A stretch of DNA of 64,000 nt from Chondrinema litorale. GTDB taxonomy: Bacteria; Bacteroidota; Bacteroidia; Cytophagales; Flammeovirgaceae. The first letter of the stretch is position 1. Each line of letters opens with the position of its first letter. The translations under genes and the position numbers were made by a program. The DNA lies in assembly GCF_026250525.1 (NCBI RefSeq), contig NZ_CP111044.1, positions 577,077 to 641,076 of the forward strand, written 5' to 3'. Positions 8,323 to 17,571 of this stretch are shown piece after piece. The notes beneath the pieces were generated by a model. That model searched no databases, was not told the DNA's origin, and saw nothing but the letters and a program-made list of their open reading frames with translations.

Positions 8323-8433
8323 AAGTAGATGTATCTTTTATATGTTGTTATCTACTATGATTTACGAAGCCAATATAAGTCAGATACTCTAAGAAAAATG
8401 GTAAATTAATGTAGGGGAATTTAAGCAGAATTA

Positions 8434-8455
8434 CCATCCGTATTAATACGGATGG
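8434..8455 (-). repeat. Perfect 22-bp palindrome after the response regulator
   Basis: CCATCCG (8434-8440) TATTAATA CGGATGG (8449-8455) is a perfect palindrome, ending 7 bp after the response-regulator stop. No T-run follows on the minus strand. It could be a weak terminator or an operator for the downstream repeat-protein gene. Confidence 0.55.
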
Positions 8456-8461
8456 GTATTG

Positions 8462-9085
8462 TTATATAAGGTTTAACTCGGAGGCTTTTCTAATAAGTTC
8501 AGCAGAGTTTTTCACAGTTAATTTCTTCATCATGTTAGCTCTGTGTGTTTCTACTGTTCGGGTGCTAATGTAAAGTTGGTCTGCAATTTCTTTGGTGGTC
8601 AATCCATCTGAAATCAGCTTCAATATTTCTGATTCTTTTGCAGATAGTTTTTTCAATTGAGAGCCTTCTAAAGCCATAATGTGAATCATGCGTTCAGACA
8701 CCTCTTTATTAAAATATTTTATTTCTCGATTAACAGAATAGATCGCTTTTATTAGTTCGTCTTCATCTGTGTTTTTTAGTAAATAGCCATAAGCTCCACT
8801 TCGCACACATTTCATTATATAATTGCCATCGTCGTGCATCGAAATGGCAATGGTTTTTATATCAGGATATTTTTTAAGCTTCTTCAATACTTCAAAGCCA
8901 TCCATCTCCGGCATGGTAAGATCGAGCAGCAATACATCTGGTAAATTTTCTTTGTTTAGTACTTCAAAAAATTCTACACCATTGCTTACGCTTATAATTA
9001 CTTCAAAATCTTCTTTGCCAGTTAACAAAGAGCTAATTCCATCTCTAAAGAGCTGATGATCATCTACTATTGCTATTTTTATCAT
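8462..9085 (-). CDS. NarL/FixJ-type response regulator
   Basis: The protein has 207 residues. The receiver domain (1-120) shows acidic pair VDDHQLFRDG, phospho-acceptor Asp near 54 in LLLDLTMPEMDG and the conserved Lys in YLLKNTDEDEL. The C-terminal LuxR-type helix-turn-helix (about 145-205) contains LTTKEIADQLYISTRTVETH. The gene overlaps the 3' end of the histidine kinase gene by 26 bases, so the two are translated together. It probably controls nearby genes, including the repeat protein downstream. Confidence 0.93.
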   Translation of the reverse strand: MIKIAIVDDHQLFRDGISSLLTGKEDFEVIISVSNGVEFFEVLNKENLPDVLLLDLTMPEMDGFEVLKKLKKYPDIKTIAISMHDDGNYIMKCVRSGAYGYLLKNTDEDELIKAIYSVNREIKYFNKEVSERMIHIMALEGSQLKKLSAKESEILKLISDGLTTKEIADQLYISTRTVETHRANMMKKLTVKNSAELIRKASELNLI

Positions 9086-10775
9086 AGTTTATTGGTATTT
9101 CAACTTCTACTTCAATTCCTGTATTTTCAGATGTAATATTCAAATATCCATCAAAAATTTCTACTCTTTCTTTTATATTTCTTAAACCTAAACCAGATTT
9201 AATTTCATTTGTATTAAATCCGCTTCCATTATCAGTATAATATAATGAAAACTTCTCATCAAACTCTGTAAGCGATACAACAATTTTACTAGCATTTGCA
9301 TGCTTTAGTGTATTGTTAATCAACTCTTGGCAAATTCTGAAAAGACAAATATCGATTTCAGCATTAGATTGTATTTTATCTTCTTTTAAATCATAGTTAT
9401 AAATAATTTCTACTCCGCTAGATTTTTTCATTAACTCCACAAAGTTTAATAATGCTTTGCCAACACCAAAATCTTCTAGCGAAGGAGGCATTAAATCGTA
9501 GGTCATTTTTCTAATCTCATCAATTGTTTTATTTACAATAGTATTGATTTTTTCTTTCTCTTGCTTTGGCAATTCATAAGATTGTACAATCATTTTTAAA
9601 CTAGTTAAAAGTGGTCCTAAGCCATCGTGCAGTTCTCTTGCAAGCCTTTTTCTCTCCTTTTCTTGCCCACTTATAATAGATTGTTTTGCATTTAATCTAT
9701 TTTGCTTGCTAATGCTTTCGTACTCAATTAATTTCTCTTGCATTACGATTAAAGATTTACCCAACTTATCATCTTCACTAGATAATTGATAACTCGCATT
9801 TAAATTCATTTGCCCAATTTCACTCGAAAAATTAATAGCTTCTTTCATGGAATTTTTCAATCTGTTTAAAGCAATAAACATCTCATTAATTTCTATTGCA
9901 GGGTAAGACTTCTTTACCTTTAAATTATAATTGCCCTTCGACATATGATTAAGAAAATCTCTCATTTTTAGCAATGGAGAAGATAAAACCGAAGAAATAA
10001 ACAATGAAAGTGTAACTGCCAGAAGAATAACCAATATGGAAATAATGATTAATTTATTCTTCATTCGATGCAAGGGAATATTAGCTTCTGCTACATCAAT
10101 CTCCGAAAGGATAGCCCAATTTATATTTGAGATAGAAATTTTACCAAAAGAACTAAACACAGAAACAGTTCTGTAATCTTCAAAAATGCCAGTACTATCT
10201 TTTGTAGAAAATGCTTGCTGTACACCAATAGTATTTGCTTTAATTTGGGAGGGCAAACTATCAGGAAAAAATCTTGAAACAGACCTCAATTGAAAGTCTT
10301 TACCAACCAAATAGGTTTCGCCACTCTCACCCATTCCTGTTCTTTCCAACAAAATTTTTTGAATTCTACTAGCATCAATAATTTTATAATTGATTTTGCC
10401 ATTATCTAATTTTTTCACAAAAGCTAATAGAATTTTTTCTCCTCTTCCACAGGCAGAAACATCAAATACACCAGACTCAACTGTTGTTGCTAAAATTGTA
10501 TTTTTAAAACATACTGAGTCTACATCCGATAGCATTATATTGTAATTACTATCTATAGGACTTTGTGTAATTTCATTTGTAAAAAGCTGCCACTCATTAT
10601 TTATATATTCTTCAATTTGTACTCGCTTTAAGTTTTTAATAGAAGAAAGTTGCAGCAAAACTCTTTCGTTTAGTGCATTTTGAAATTCCTTATAGAAAAA
10701 AACTAAAAGTATTGATACGGTTAATGCAATTAGTAAATTAATAAAAACAACTATCCAAAACTTTATACTCTTCAT
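9060..10775 (-). CDS. Membrane sensor histidine kinase, HisKA_3 type with periplasmic sensor domain
   Basis: The protein has 571 residues. A transmembrane helix (about 7-27) is followed by a 215-residue periplasmic domain with Cache-like character, a second helix near 243-265, HAMP and a coiled linker. The dimerisation box is KRLARELHDGLGPLLTSLK with phospho-His near 382, and the HATPase_c domain includes NNTLKHANASKI and DNGSGF. The adjacent NarL-type regulator is the partner. The periplasmic domain suggests a soluble ligand, but it cannot be named. The phospho-His, Asn and Gly boxes are all present, so the kinase appears active. Confidence 0.92.
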   Translation of the reverse strand: MKSIKFWIVVFINLLIALTVSILLVFFYKEFQNALNERVLLQLSSIKNLKRVQIEEYINNEWQLFTNEITQSPIDSNYNIMLSDVDSVCFKNTILATTVESGVFDVSACGRGEKILLAFVKKLDNGKINYKIIDASRIQKILLERTGMGESGETYLVGKDFQLRSVSRFFPDSLPSQIKANTIGVQQAFSTKDSTGIFEDYRTVSVFSSFGKISISNINWAILSEIDVAEANIPLHRMKNKLIIISILVILLAVTLSLFISSVLSSPLLKMRDFLNHMSKGNYNLKVKKSYPAIEINEMFIALNRLKNSMKEAINFSSEIGQMNLNASYQLSSEDDKLGKSLIVMQEKLIEYESISKQNRLNAKQSIISGQEKERKRLARELHDGLGPLLTSLKMIVQSYELPKQEKEKINTIVNKTIDEIRKMTYDLMPPSLEDFGVGKALLNFVELMKKSSGVEIIYNYDLKEDKIQSNAEIDICLFRICQELINNTLKHANASKIVVSLTEFDEKFSLYYTDNGSGFNTNEIKSGLGLRNIKERVEIFDGYLNITSENTGIEVEVEIPINYDKNSNSR

Positions 10776-10955
10776 GTTATGGGTTATATCTATAGCAAAC
10801 TACTGGCACAAGTTACTATAATTATTTTGATATCATGAAATGACAAAGTAATGGATAGTTGAAAGAAATTTAATAGCTGGTTTAGTTGATTGTTTTCAGG
10901 ATATTTTAGGACTAGTCAGTTTAAAACACGAACTATAAAGAATTCACTTTCACAT

Positions 10956-12596
10956 TTACACTAAAACATTTTGGTTATTATGCTCTCTTGTTTCAGATTT
11001 ATTTTTGCTTTGTTTTTTAATTGCTGTTTCTAGCAATGCTTTTATCTCTTTGTTGCCAAATTTTATAGCATCGTCTAGAGGCGTATTGCTCCAGCGATCT
11101 TTTGGGCTTAGGTAAACTTGCTTGCTTATCAAATATTCTACTACATCTGTTTGACCTTCGCAAGCAGCCAAATGTAGTGGTGTGCGACCGTCGTAGTCAG
11201 CAGTATTTAAGCTCACACCTTCTGCTTCTAATCGGAAAATCTCATCTAAATCGCCATGACTAGCAGCATAAATCACTTCCATCACTTTAGAAACTTTCAA
11301 TTCATTTTCCTTTCTCCTCGGGTTAATCTTAGCCGTATTGCCAATAAGTGTATCGTATTGATGGAAGCTGAAATGCTCAACTAACCTCTCACAGAATTCC
11401 ACACCTCTTACTGTATTGCCTAACTCATCTAATCTTGGCGACCAAATGCTTATGCCCATCAAATTAGGGATTACCAACATTAAAGCACCAGAAACACCAC
11501 TTTTTGCAGGCAAACCAATTTTAAAAGCAAACTCACCAGAGAAGTCGTACATGCCACAGCTCAACATCAACGATAAGCAATTTTGAACAGTGGACGATTG
11601 AAAAATAACATCGCCAGTTAGCGGATTTGTACCTGCGTTTGCCAGCGTTGCAGCCGCCACAGATAAATCGTAAGTACAAGATTCTATGGAACAGCATTGG
11701 AAATAAAATTCCAGTGTTTCAGTCAGATTCGTTTTTGATGGAAAAGCATTTTTCTCTCGCATGAAATACGCCAAGGCAAAATTTCTATCAGCAGTTTGGC
11801 GCTCAGAGAGGTATACAGAATTATTAAAACTCACCTCTTTTCCACCACAGAGTGCTTTCCATATTTTATTTACTTTGTCGAATCGATCTGCAATGTTGTT
11901 TTCTCTATCGATTAAAGAACAGCTCATCATTGCACCTGCATTTATCATCGGATTATGCGGAAGCCCTTTTGCATTGAGTGCCAATTCGTTAAAAGATTGT
12001 CCGCTAGGTTCTCTTCCTACATGGCTGTGCACCTTTTTCTCACCGAGTTCTTCTAGCGCCAAACAGTAGTTGATAGGCTTGCAAGAAGACTGCAAACAAA
12101 AATGTGTGCTCGCATCTCCTAAAGAAAACCGCTGTCCATCGATAGTGCAAATAGATACTGCAAACTGATCTGGATTTACTCGAGCTAATTGCGGAATATA
12201 ATCTGCCACATTCCCACCTTCATTCTTTTTCGATTCGTAAAATATCTTTTCCACTTCTTTAATAAAGGACTCGAAATCTGGAATTACCAGATTTTTAGAA
12301 AGTGACTTTTTGATTAAGGCATTTTGCTTAAGAATCGCATTAAACTCTGTTTGAGTAATGGAATTCTTTTTTCTAGTTTGAGATTGTAATGTAAAATTAT
12401 TGAGCAATTCCTTCATTCTTGGATCATCAGACAGAATTCCTGTGCGCGCCAATTGCTCAAAAAACTTTTCAGATTCTATGCTATTTTTTCTGGCATAATC
12501 CAGCATTCTAAATAGTGAATCTGCCGCGTTGTTGTCTAATTGTGTGGTAGTAATCATTGCGAAAGAATTAGGTGAATAATGGGAAAATAGAACCAT
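10956..12596 (-). CDS. glsA: Glutaminase with N-terminal helical domain and C-terminal ankyrin repeats (kidney-type architecture)
   Basis: This enzyme hydrolyses glutamine to glutamate and ammonia. At 546 residues it is far longer than the usual 300-residue bacterial GlsA. Residues 15-95 resemble the helical N-terminal domain of animal GLS, the core spans about 105-420, and ankyrin repeats (DYDGRTPLHLAACEGQTDVV, then KDRWSNTPLDDAIKFG) occupy about 455-530. Core motifs are VADYIPQLAR, the Ser-x-x-Lys dyad in CLQSSCKP (Ser near 170), KGLPHNPMINAGAM and GLPAKSGVSG. The order and motifs match mammalian kidney-type glutaminase throughout. Two in-frame ATGs are possible; the second, at 12557, begins MITTTQLDN and lies closer to the domain. 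It has no neighbours in operon. Confidence 0.93.
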   Translation of the reverse strand: MVLFSHYSPNSFAMITTTQLDNNAADSLFRMLDYARKNSIESEKFFEQLARTGILSDDPRMKELLNNFTLQSQTRKKNSITQTEFNAILKQNALIKKSLSKNLVIPDFESFIKEVEKIFYESKKNEGGNVADYIPQLARVNPDQFAVSICTIDGQRFSLGDASTHFCLQSSCKPINYCLALEELGEKKVHSHVGREPSGQSFNELALNAKGLPHNPMINAGAMMSCSLIDRENNIADRFDKVNKIWKALCGGKEVSFNNSVYLSERQTADRNFALAYFMREKNAFPSKTNLTETLEFYFQCCSIESCTYDLSVAAATLANAGTNPLTGDVIFQSSTVQNCLSLMLSCGMYDFSGEFAFKIGLPAKSGVSGALMLVIPNLMGISIWSPRLDELGNTVRGVEFCERLVEHFSFHQYDTLIGNTAKINPRRKENELKVSKVMEVIYAASHGDLDEIFRLEAEGVSLNTADYDGRTPLHLAACEGQTDVVEYLISKQVYLSPKDRWSNTPLDDAIKFGNKEIKALLETAIKKQSKNKSETREHNNQNVLV

Positions 12597-12825
12597 TCTG
12601 CATGGATGTAATCAATCTTCTTAATGCAACAATGTCTGTTGTAAATCTCAAATTAGCACCTGGTCGATATCCATCGAACCAGATGTTTTTGCATCTGTTA
12701 ATATTCATATTTGACTAGTTAGTTGTTTGTAAATTGGTTAAAAAATTAATTTGACTTGTATTGATTGTTAAGGTTAATGAAACAGAAAAAGCAATGCTTA
12801 TTTCATGATGTTGTTTTGAGACATT

Positions 12826-14508
12826 TTATTTTAAACACTCTTCTTTGAGCTTTCTTCGGAGAATTTTACCAACATTAGTTTTTGGTAATTCATCTCTAAA
12901 TTCTATATGCTTTGGTACTTTGTAAGGGGCTAAATTTTGTTTGCAGTGCGCTATTAATTCTTCTTTTGATAATGATTGATCTTTTTTTACCACATAAATT
13001 TTAACTACTTCACCAGACTTTTCGCTAGGTACACCAATGGCTCCCACTTCTGTCACTTTTTGATGTGAAGAAACCACTTCTTCAATCTCACTTGGGTACA
13101 CATTATAGCCAGAAACTAAAATCATTTCCTTTTTGCGATCTACTAGCTTAATAAATCCATGTTTATCCATCACACCGATATCACCAGTTTTAAACCAACC
13201 ATCTTTGGTAAAAGCATTTTCGGTTTCTTCTGGTCGATTCCAATAACCTTCCATAATCTGTGGCCCTTTTGCATAAATCTCACCAGGCTCTCCAAATGGC
13301 ACTTCTTGCCCTTCATTATTTGCAATTATAATTGTGGTACTTGGCAAAGGTACTCCAATAGTACCTAATCTTTCTTCGCCAGCTACCATGCTATTAAAAG
13401 TAAGAACAGGTGAAGTTTCCGTCATTCCATAACCTTCTACAATAGGCACACCTGTTTTCTTTTTCCAACGTTCGGCTACAGATTGTTGAACCGCCATACC
13501 ACCAGTAGCTGTAATTTTTAGACTAGAGAATCCTACACTATCAAAATCAGGATGATTTAGCAAAGCTTTAAACAAGGTGTTTACCCCTGAAAAAATGGTG
13601 AATTTATAGCGTTTTAACTCTTTAATAAAACTATTAAAATCTCTAGGGTTTGGTATCAAGACACACCTGCCGCCAACTTTCATCATGGTAAGGATGTTCG
13701 TTGTTAAGGCCAAGATGTGAGACAAAGGTAAAACCGAGATAATAATCTCTTCGCCTTTACTTAGACTATCTCCAACCCAAACATCAAACTGTTCTACATT
13801 TGCCACTATATTTTTATGAGATAGCTTCGCCCCTTTTGATACACCAGTTGTTCCACCTGTATATTGAATAAAAGCAATATCGTCTGGCCTTATATTTACT
13901 GGTCTCAAAGTTCTTTGATAGCCCTTTTCTATAACAGAATCGAATGAAACTGCTTTAGGTATATGATATTTAGGCACCAGTTTTTTAATATATTTTACGG
14001 TTCCATTTACCAGATGCTTTTTTAAACCTCCAAGCATATCACCCATTTCTGTAATAATGATGTGCTCTATAATAGTTTCAGGAAGAATTTGCTCAAGGTT
14101 ATGCGCAAAATTTGCCAATATAATAATAGCTTCTACACCTGAGTCTTCAAACTGATGTTTCATTTCTCGGGCTGTGTATAAAGGATTGGTATTCACTACA
14201 ACCATTCCGGCACGTAAAATCCCAAATAAGGCAATTGGATACTGTATAATATTAGGTAGTTGAATAGCCACACGACTACCTTTTTTTAAACCCAAATAAT
14301 TTTGCAAATAGGCTGCAAAATTTCTAGAAAGCATATCTAATTCATCATAAGTAATGGATGCTCCCATACAGTCGTATGCTGGCAAAGGACCATATCTTAA
14401 AACACTTTGTTCAAATTGATCGATGATCGTTGTATATTGATAAGAATTGATTTCTTGTGGTACACCAACTGGATAGTTTCTGCACCAGAAATTTGTTTTA
14501 ATTTCCAT
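12826..14508 (-). CDS. fadD: Long-chain fatty-acid--CoA ligase (FadD-like)
   Basis: This 560-residue member of the ANL superfamily activates fatty acids to acyl-CoA through an acyl-AMP. Visible motifs are the P-loop YTGGTTGVSKGAKLSH near 215, GYGMTETSP near 360, WFKTGDIGVMD, and the hinge/A10 region VDRKKEMILVSGYNVYPSE. The catalytic Lys lies in PKTNVGKILRRKL near the C-terminus. Length and motifs are those of bacterial FadD. The nearest upstream promoter candidate on this strand is the four-site array at 14937-15043, with a small gene in between. This suggests co-regulation with the second acyl-CoA synthetase. Confidence 0.9.
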   Translation of the reverse strand: MEIKTNFWCRNYPVGVPQEINSYQYTTIIDQFEQSVLRYGPLPAYDCMGASITYDELDMLSRNFAAYLQNYLGLKKGSRVAIQLPNIIQYPIALFGILRAGMVVVNTNPLYTAREMKHQFEDSGVEAIIILANFAHNLEQILPETIIEHIIITEMGDMLGGLKKHLVNGTVKYIKKLVPKYHIPKAVSFDSVIEKGYQRTLRPVNIRPDDIAFIQYTGGTTGVSKGAKLSHKNIVANVEQFDVWVGDSLSKGEEIIISVLPLSHILALTTNILTMMKVGGRCVLIPNPRDFNSFIKELKRYKFTIFSGVNTLFKALLNHPDFDSVGFSSLKITATGGMAVQQSVAERWKKKTGVPIVEGYGMTETSPVLTFNSMVAGEERLGTIGVPLPSTTIIIANNEGQEVPFGEPGEIYAKGPQIMEGYWNRPEETENAFTKDGWFKTGDIGVMDKHGFIKLVDRKKEMILVSGYNVYPSEIEEVVSSHQKVTEVGAIGVPSEKSGEVVKIYVVKKDQSLSKEELIAHCKQNLAPYKVPKHIEFRDELPKTNVGKILRRKLKEECLK

Positions 14509-14702
14509 TAGATAATTAGGTTAAAGGCAGTAGTATTGAAAGACGATACTGCTTTATTGATAAGATGTTATTTGGAGGTAGTTATTGCTCTCGCAATTTG
14601 AGATAGGTATGTATGGCTTGTATTTAAGAAGAGCATTTATCTTCTATTCGGTTCTTAAATACGCTAGAGTTATGTAATCTACAATAGGTTATATTTTCTT
14701 TT

Positions 14703-14855
14703 TTACTCAACATATTCTATAGAATACACTCGAAAATTATCTTTTCGGATATCGTTTTTTTCTACTTTAGGTTCAATGTCTTTATTTTGTTTTGCAATGT
14801 TTTGGTACGATACTAAAACACTGAATAAAATTGTTAGTGACATAAACTTTTTCAT
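14703..14855 (-). CDS. Small putative exported peptide, 50 residues
   Basis: The ATG at 14855 opens a 50-codon frame ending in TAA at 14703-14705. It starts MKKFMSLTILFSVLVSYQ, a short basic-plus-hydrophobic stretch like a signal peptide, and continues with a charged Lys/Asp/Glu-rich tail ending EYVE. It is the first frame downstream of the TAnnTTTG box at 14937-14944, which is the main reason for calling it. No family is recognised. The second promoter copy at 17572 likewise precedes a small gene before an acyl-CoA synthetase. Confidence 0.4.
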   Translation of the reverse strand: MKKFMSLTILFSVLVSYQNIAKQNKDIEPKVEKNDIRKDNFRVYSIEYVE

Positions 14856-14936
14856 AATATTTTCTTGCCGATTTGTTTAAAAATTGATTCCCTTTTGGAT
14901 ATCAGTTTATTATTTGTTTGCTGTTTTTTATTGATA

Positions 14937-15043
14937 CAAAAGTAGATGATATTTAAGGGCTATGGCTAGCACAAATCCGGTGAAAATGATAATATTCCCG
15001 ACAATTTCAGGTAAAAATCCGTCCGACTATAACAAATCCGACA
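14937..15043 (-). promoter_or_regulatory. Four-site CCG array plus -7 box (copy 1), candidate AraC-type activator promoter
   Basis: On the plus strand CCG cores begin at 14977, 14998, 15019 and 15038, spaced 21, 21 and 19 bp (about two helical turns). Read on the minus strand they appear as direct repeats of the type TCGGATTTG/TCGGGAAT/CCGGATTTG. TACTTTTG (minus strand, 14937-14944) matches the Bacteroidota -7 element TAnnTTTG. The whole arrangement recurs at 17572-17680 with the same distance from box to first site. Confidence 0.65.
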
Positions 15044-15070
15044 TTTTCTACTGTTTTTTATTTTTATGAT

Positions 15071-15100
15071 AAAAAAAAGAGGAAACCTTATTTCCTCTTT
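15071..15100 (-). terminator. Rho-independent terminator after the FATP-like synthetase gene
   Basis: AAAGAGGAAA (15076-15085) pairs with TTTCCTCTTT (15091-15100) around a 5-base loop. On the minus strand an 8-base T-run follows. It lies 50 bp after the synthetase stop at 15150. Confidence 0.85.
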
Positions 15101-15149
15101 TAATCCAATTATAGCTTTGAATTTCTTTGCCTCTTTAGTTGTACAACAA

Positions 15150-16961
15150 TTAAAAAGCATATACACCTCTATCAATCTCAGCAAGGATTTTATCTGTTAA
15201 CAATACATAGTTTTTTGTAGACGGCAACATCACAAAAACTTGATCTGTACAATTAAAACTTTCTTGCTGTAAAGGAAATTTTTTGATCTTATGAGTCGCT
15301 GTAGTTTCTATTTCTTTGCAAATTCTAACAAAAATAGGCACAGCATAAGATGGCAATCCAGATACCAATTCATTTGCTAGGTTTTCCATTTTAAAATTGC
15401 TCTCTGTAGTAGTTATCGCAAGCATTCCTGCTCTACCATCTGTATTCGGAATATTTACACCATACACTGCACAGGCTTCCACCTCTTCTATGTTATTTAC
15501 AATTTTCTCAACTTCATCAGTAGCCACATTTTCACCTTTCCAGCGAAAAGAATCTCCGACACGATCAACAAATTGAGCATGCCTATAACCTAAATCCCTT
15601 AACAAATCTCCTGCATTAAACCATTGGTCTCCTTCCTCAAAAACATTTGAAAACATTTTCTCTTCATTTCTAGCTTTATTCACATAGCCATCGAACGGAA
15701 CTTTATCATTAATCTGAACTATGAGCAAACCGACTTCACCTTTCTTTACCTTTTCAAAATAGCCAATATCATTTTTAATAGGAGTCTGGCTCTCCACATC
15801 ATATTTTACAAGTGCATATTTATTCGGACTCCATCCCACACAGCAATCAATATTTAAAGTATTGGTAAAACTGATGTTGCTCTCAGCAGACCCATATAAC
15901 TCAAAAATCTTCGGAATCTTAAACCTGTTTTTAAAGCCCATCCAAATGTCTGGGCGCAATCCGTTTCCTATTATCTTCTCAATGTTATGCTGTTTTTCCA
16001 ATTTAGACAGTGGCGCATTATACAAATACCGACAAACCTCACCAATGTAAATAAAAGCTGTTACTTTAAATTTCTGAACATCATTCCAAAAGTTAGAAGT
16101 AGAGAATTTTCTGCGCATTGCAATGGCCGCTCCACCTGCTGCTGCACTTGGCCAAGCTACAATTAATGCATTAGTATGGTAAAATGGAATGGGCACATAC
16201 ATCACATCATTTTTATTCAGATTCATATTTACCTTACCAAACCAATAGTAGGTTGTTAGCCATCGCTTATGTCTCTGAATAGATGCTCGTGGCAAACCAG
16301 TAGTTCCAGAGGTAAATACATTCGCATAGTGCTGGCCAGCTTCTATCTTTTGTGTAGTAAATGGATTTTCTTTAGAAACAGATTCTATTAAAGCGTTTAA
16401 ATTTTTATAGCCTTTTGGGCAAATTGCTTCCACTTTGTCCTTTACCCAATAAAACTTAGAGTCTGCCTGTAAATCCAATTCTGGTTTTATTTCTTCAAAA
16501 GCAGTCACCAACTCCTCTCCAATTACAAAGGTAGCTCCTTGATGTACTTGAATGCTATGCTTTAATGGATTTAACCGCTGATTTGGGTTGATGAGAGATG
16601 CAATTCCACCAATTTTTGCCATAGCAGCAATCATAAAAACGATTTCCATTCTATTCTCCATAAACACCACCACCACATCATCTTTCTTAATTCCTATAGA
16701 AATAAAATAGTTAGCATATTGGTTTATCTTCTCATTAAAAGTATGATGGGTGAATTTGTGATCTTCATAAAGGAATGCCAAATTATCTTTATATCTCTCA
16801 GCATTCAATTCCAGTACTGAGCCTAAAGAAACATGATCATTCGGTTTGATGGAAAGTGCTGCTTTTAAGTTCTTTACAATAGATGGAATTCTTGGCATTA
16901 GATTTCCAACTCTTGGAATAACATCAAAAAAGCCAAGTGTTTTTGTGTTGTTAGTTTGCAT
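15150..16961 (-). CDS. Long/very-long-chain acyl-CoA synthetase, FATP (SLC27)-like
   Basis: The protein has 603 residues and belongs to the ANL superfamily, but is closer to FATP/very-long-chain acyl-CoA synthetases than to FadD. Motifs are VFTSGTTGLPRASIQRHKRW (P-loop), IPFYHTNALIV, FELYGSAESNISF, DLLRDLGYRHAQFVDRVGD and FRWKGENVATDEVE. FATP-type enzymes couple uptake and activation of long-chain acids. The start at 16961 is preceded by a hairpin (17080-17123) and a small membrane-protein gene whose promoter resembles that of the fadD region, so the two synthetases probably share regulation. A strong terminator follows at 15071-15100. Confidence 0.88.
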   Translation of the reverse strand: MQTNNTKTLGFFDVIPRVGNLMPRIPSIVKNLKAALSIKPNDHVSLGSVLELNAERYKDNLAFLYEDHKFTHHTFNEKINQYANYFISIGIKKDDVVVVFMENRMEIVFMIAAMAKIGGIASLINPNQRLNPLKHSIQVHQGATFVIGEELVTAFEEIKPELDLQADSKFYWVKDKVEAICPKGYKNLNALIESVSKENPFTTQKIEAGQHYANVFTSGTTGLPRASIQRHKRWLTTYYWFGKVNMNLNKNDVMYVPIPFYHTNALIVAWPSAAAGGAAIAMRRKFSTSNFWNDVQKFKVTAFIYIGEVCRYLYNAPLSKLEKQHNIEKIIGNGLRPDIWMGFKNRFKIPKIFELYGSAESNISFTNTLNIDCCVGWSPNKYALVKYDVESQTPIKNDIGYFEKVKKGEVGLLIVQINDKVPFDGYVNKARNEEKMFSNVFEEGDQWFNAGDLLRDLGYRHAQFVDRVGDSFRWKGENVATDEVEKIVNNIEEVEACAVYGVNIPNTDGRAGMLAITTTESNFKMENLANELVSGLPSYAVPIFVRICKEIETTATHKIKKFPLQQESFNCTDQVFVMLPSTKNYVLLTDKILAEIDRGVYAF

Positions 16962-17079
16962 ATTTATAGTTCAGTAAATTTATATTTTGCTTTAAATGAA
17001 TAGAAAATTCATTGTTATTTTATGCTTTAAAATACTGAATTTTACTATCAGATCTATCAAAGATTTTCAGTAAAATACA

Positions 17080-17123
17080 TGATCCTTATTCTTGTATTTA
17101 TTATACAAATTGAATAAGGATCA
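17080..17123 (-). terminator. Long hairpin between small membrane-protein gene and acyl-CoA synthetase
   Basis: TGATCCTTATTC (17080-17091) and GAATAAGGATCA (17112-17123) are perfect 12-bp arms. The loop holds a further TTGTA/TACAA pairing. It lies between the stop at 17159 and the next start at 16961. There is no strong T-run, so it could be a partial terminator, an attenuator or an mRNA-stability element. Confidence 0.55.
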
Positions 17124-17158
17124 AAAAGCTATTGATGAAAATTTAAAAATTAGATTAC

Positions 17159-17371
17159 TTAAAAGTTTATCAGTTCTTTTTCGCGAGTTCTCTCCTGCTT
17201 TTTTGTAGGTTTATCAAGTGTATTTCTCTTATGTTCCAAATCAGTAACGATGCTCTCAAACACATAATTCTCTTTGCTAAAATCCACATCAATTTTAAAC
17301 AATGGATAAATTGACAGGTAAAATGTTCCTATAAAAATTGAGATGACACCAAGAATTAAAAAATAAGCCAT
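17159..17371 (-). CDS. Small single-span membrane protein, 70 residues
   Basis: This 70-residue frame has one hydrophobic segment (about 3-27, AYFLILGVISIFIGTFYLSI) followed by a charged tail rich in Lys, Glu and Arg (KKQERTREKE). No known family is recognised. It is the first frame downstream of the CCG-array promoter at 17572-17680 and precedes the FATP-like synthetase. A role linked to fatty-acid uptake is possible but is inference from position. A hairpin separates it from the synthetase gene, which may lower downstream expression. Confidence 0.5.
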   Translation of the reverse strand: MAYFLILGVISIFIGTFYLSIYPLFKIDVDFSKENYVFESIVTDLEHKRNTLDKPTKKQERTREKELINF

Positions 17372-17571
17372 TAAAAATAAATTATAAAGTGAATAAACAT
17401 TATCAATAAAAAATTGAAAATATAGATCGAATAAGCATACTTTGGAGTGTAAGGTGATGCCCGATGCCGAGCATGAATGAGTCTGTTTTCTATACAGACT
17501 TTTGTAGTATTATAATGTTTGTAATCGACTATGCACAGAATTAATCTATTGCATTTTGATATTTAATGCGA

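Noticed and set aside
14966..15184. Possible 72-residue gene on the minus strand
   Set aside because: It overlaps the 3' end of the synthetase, its terminator and the CCG array; the sequence has no gene-like features.
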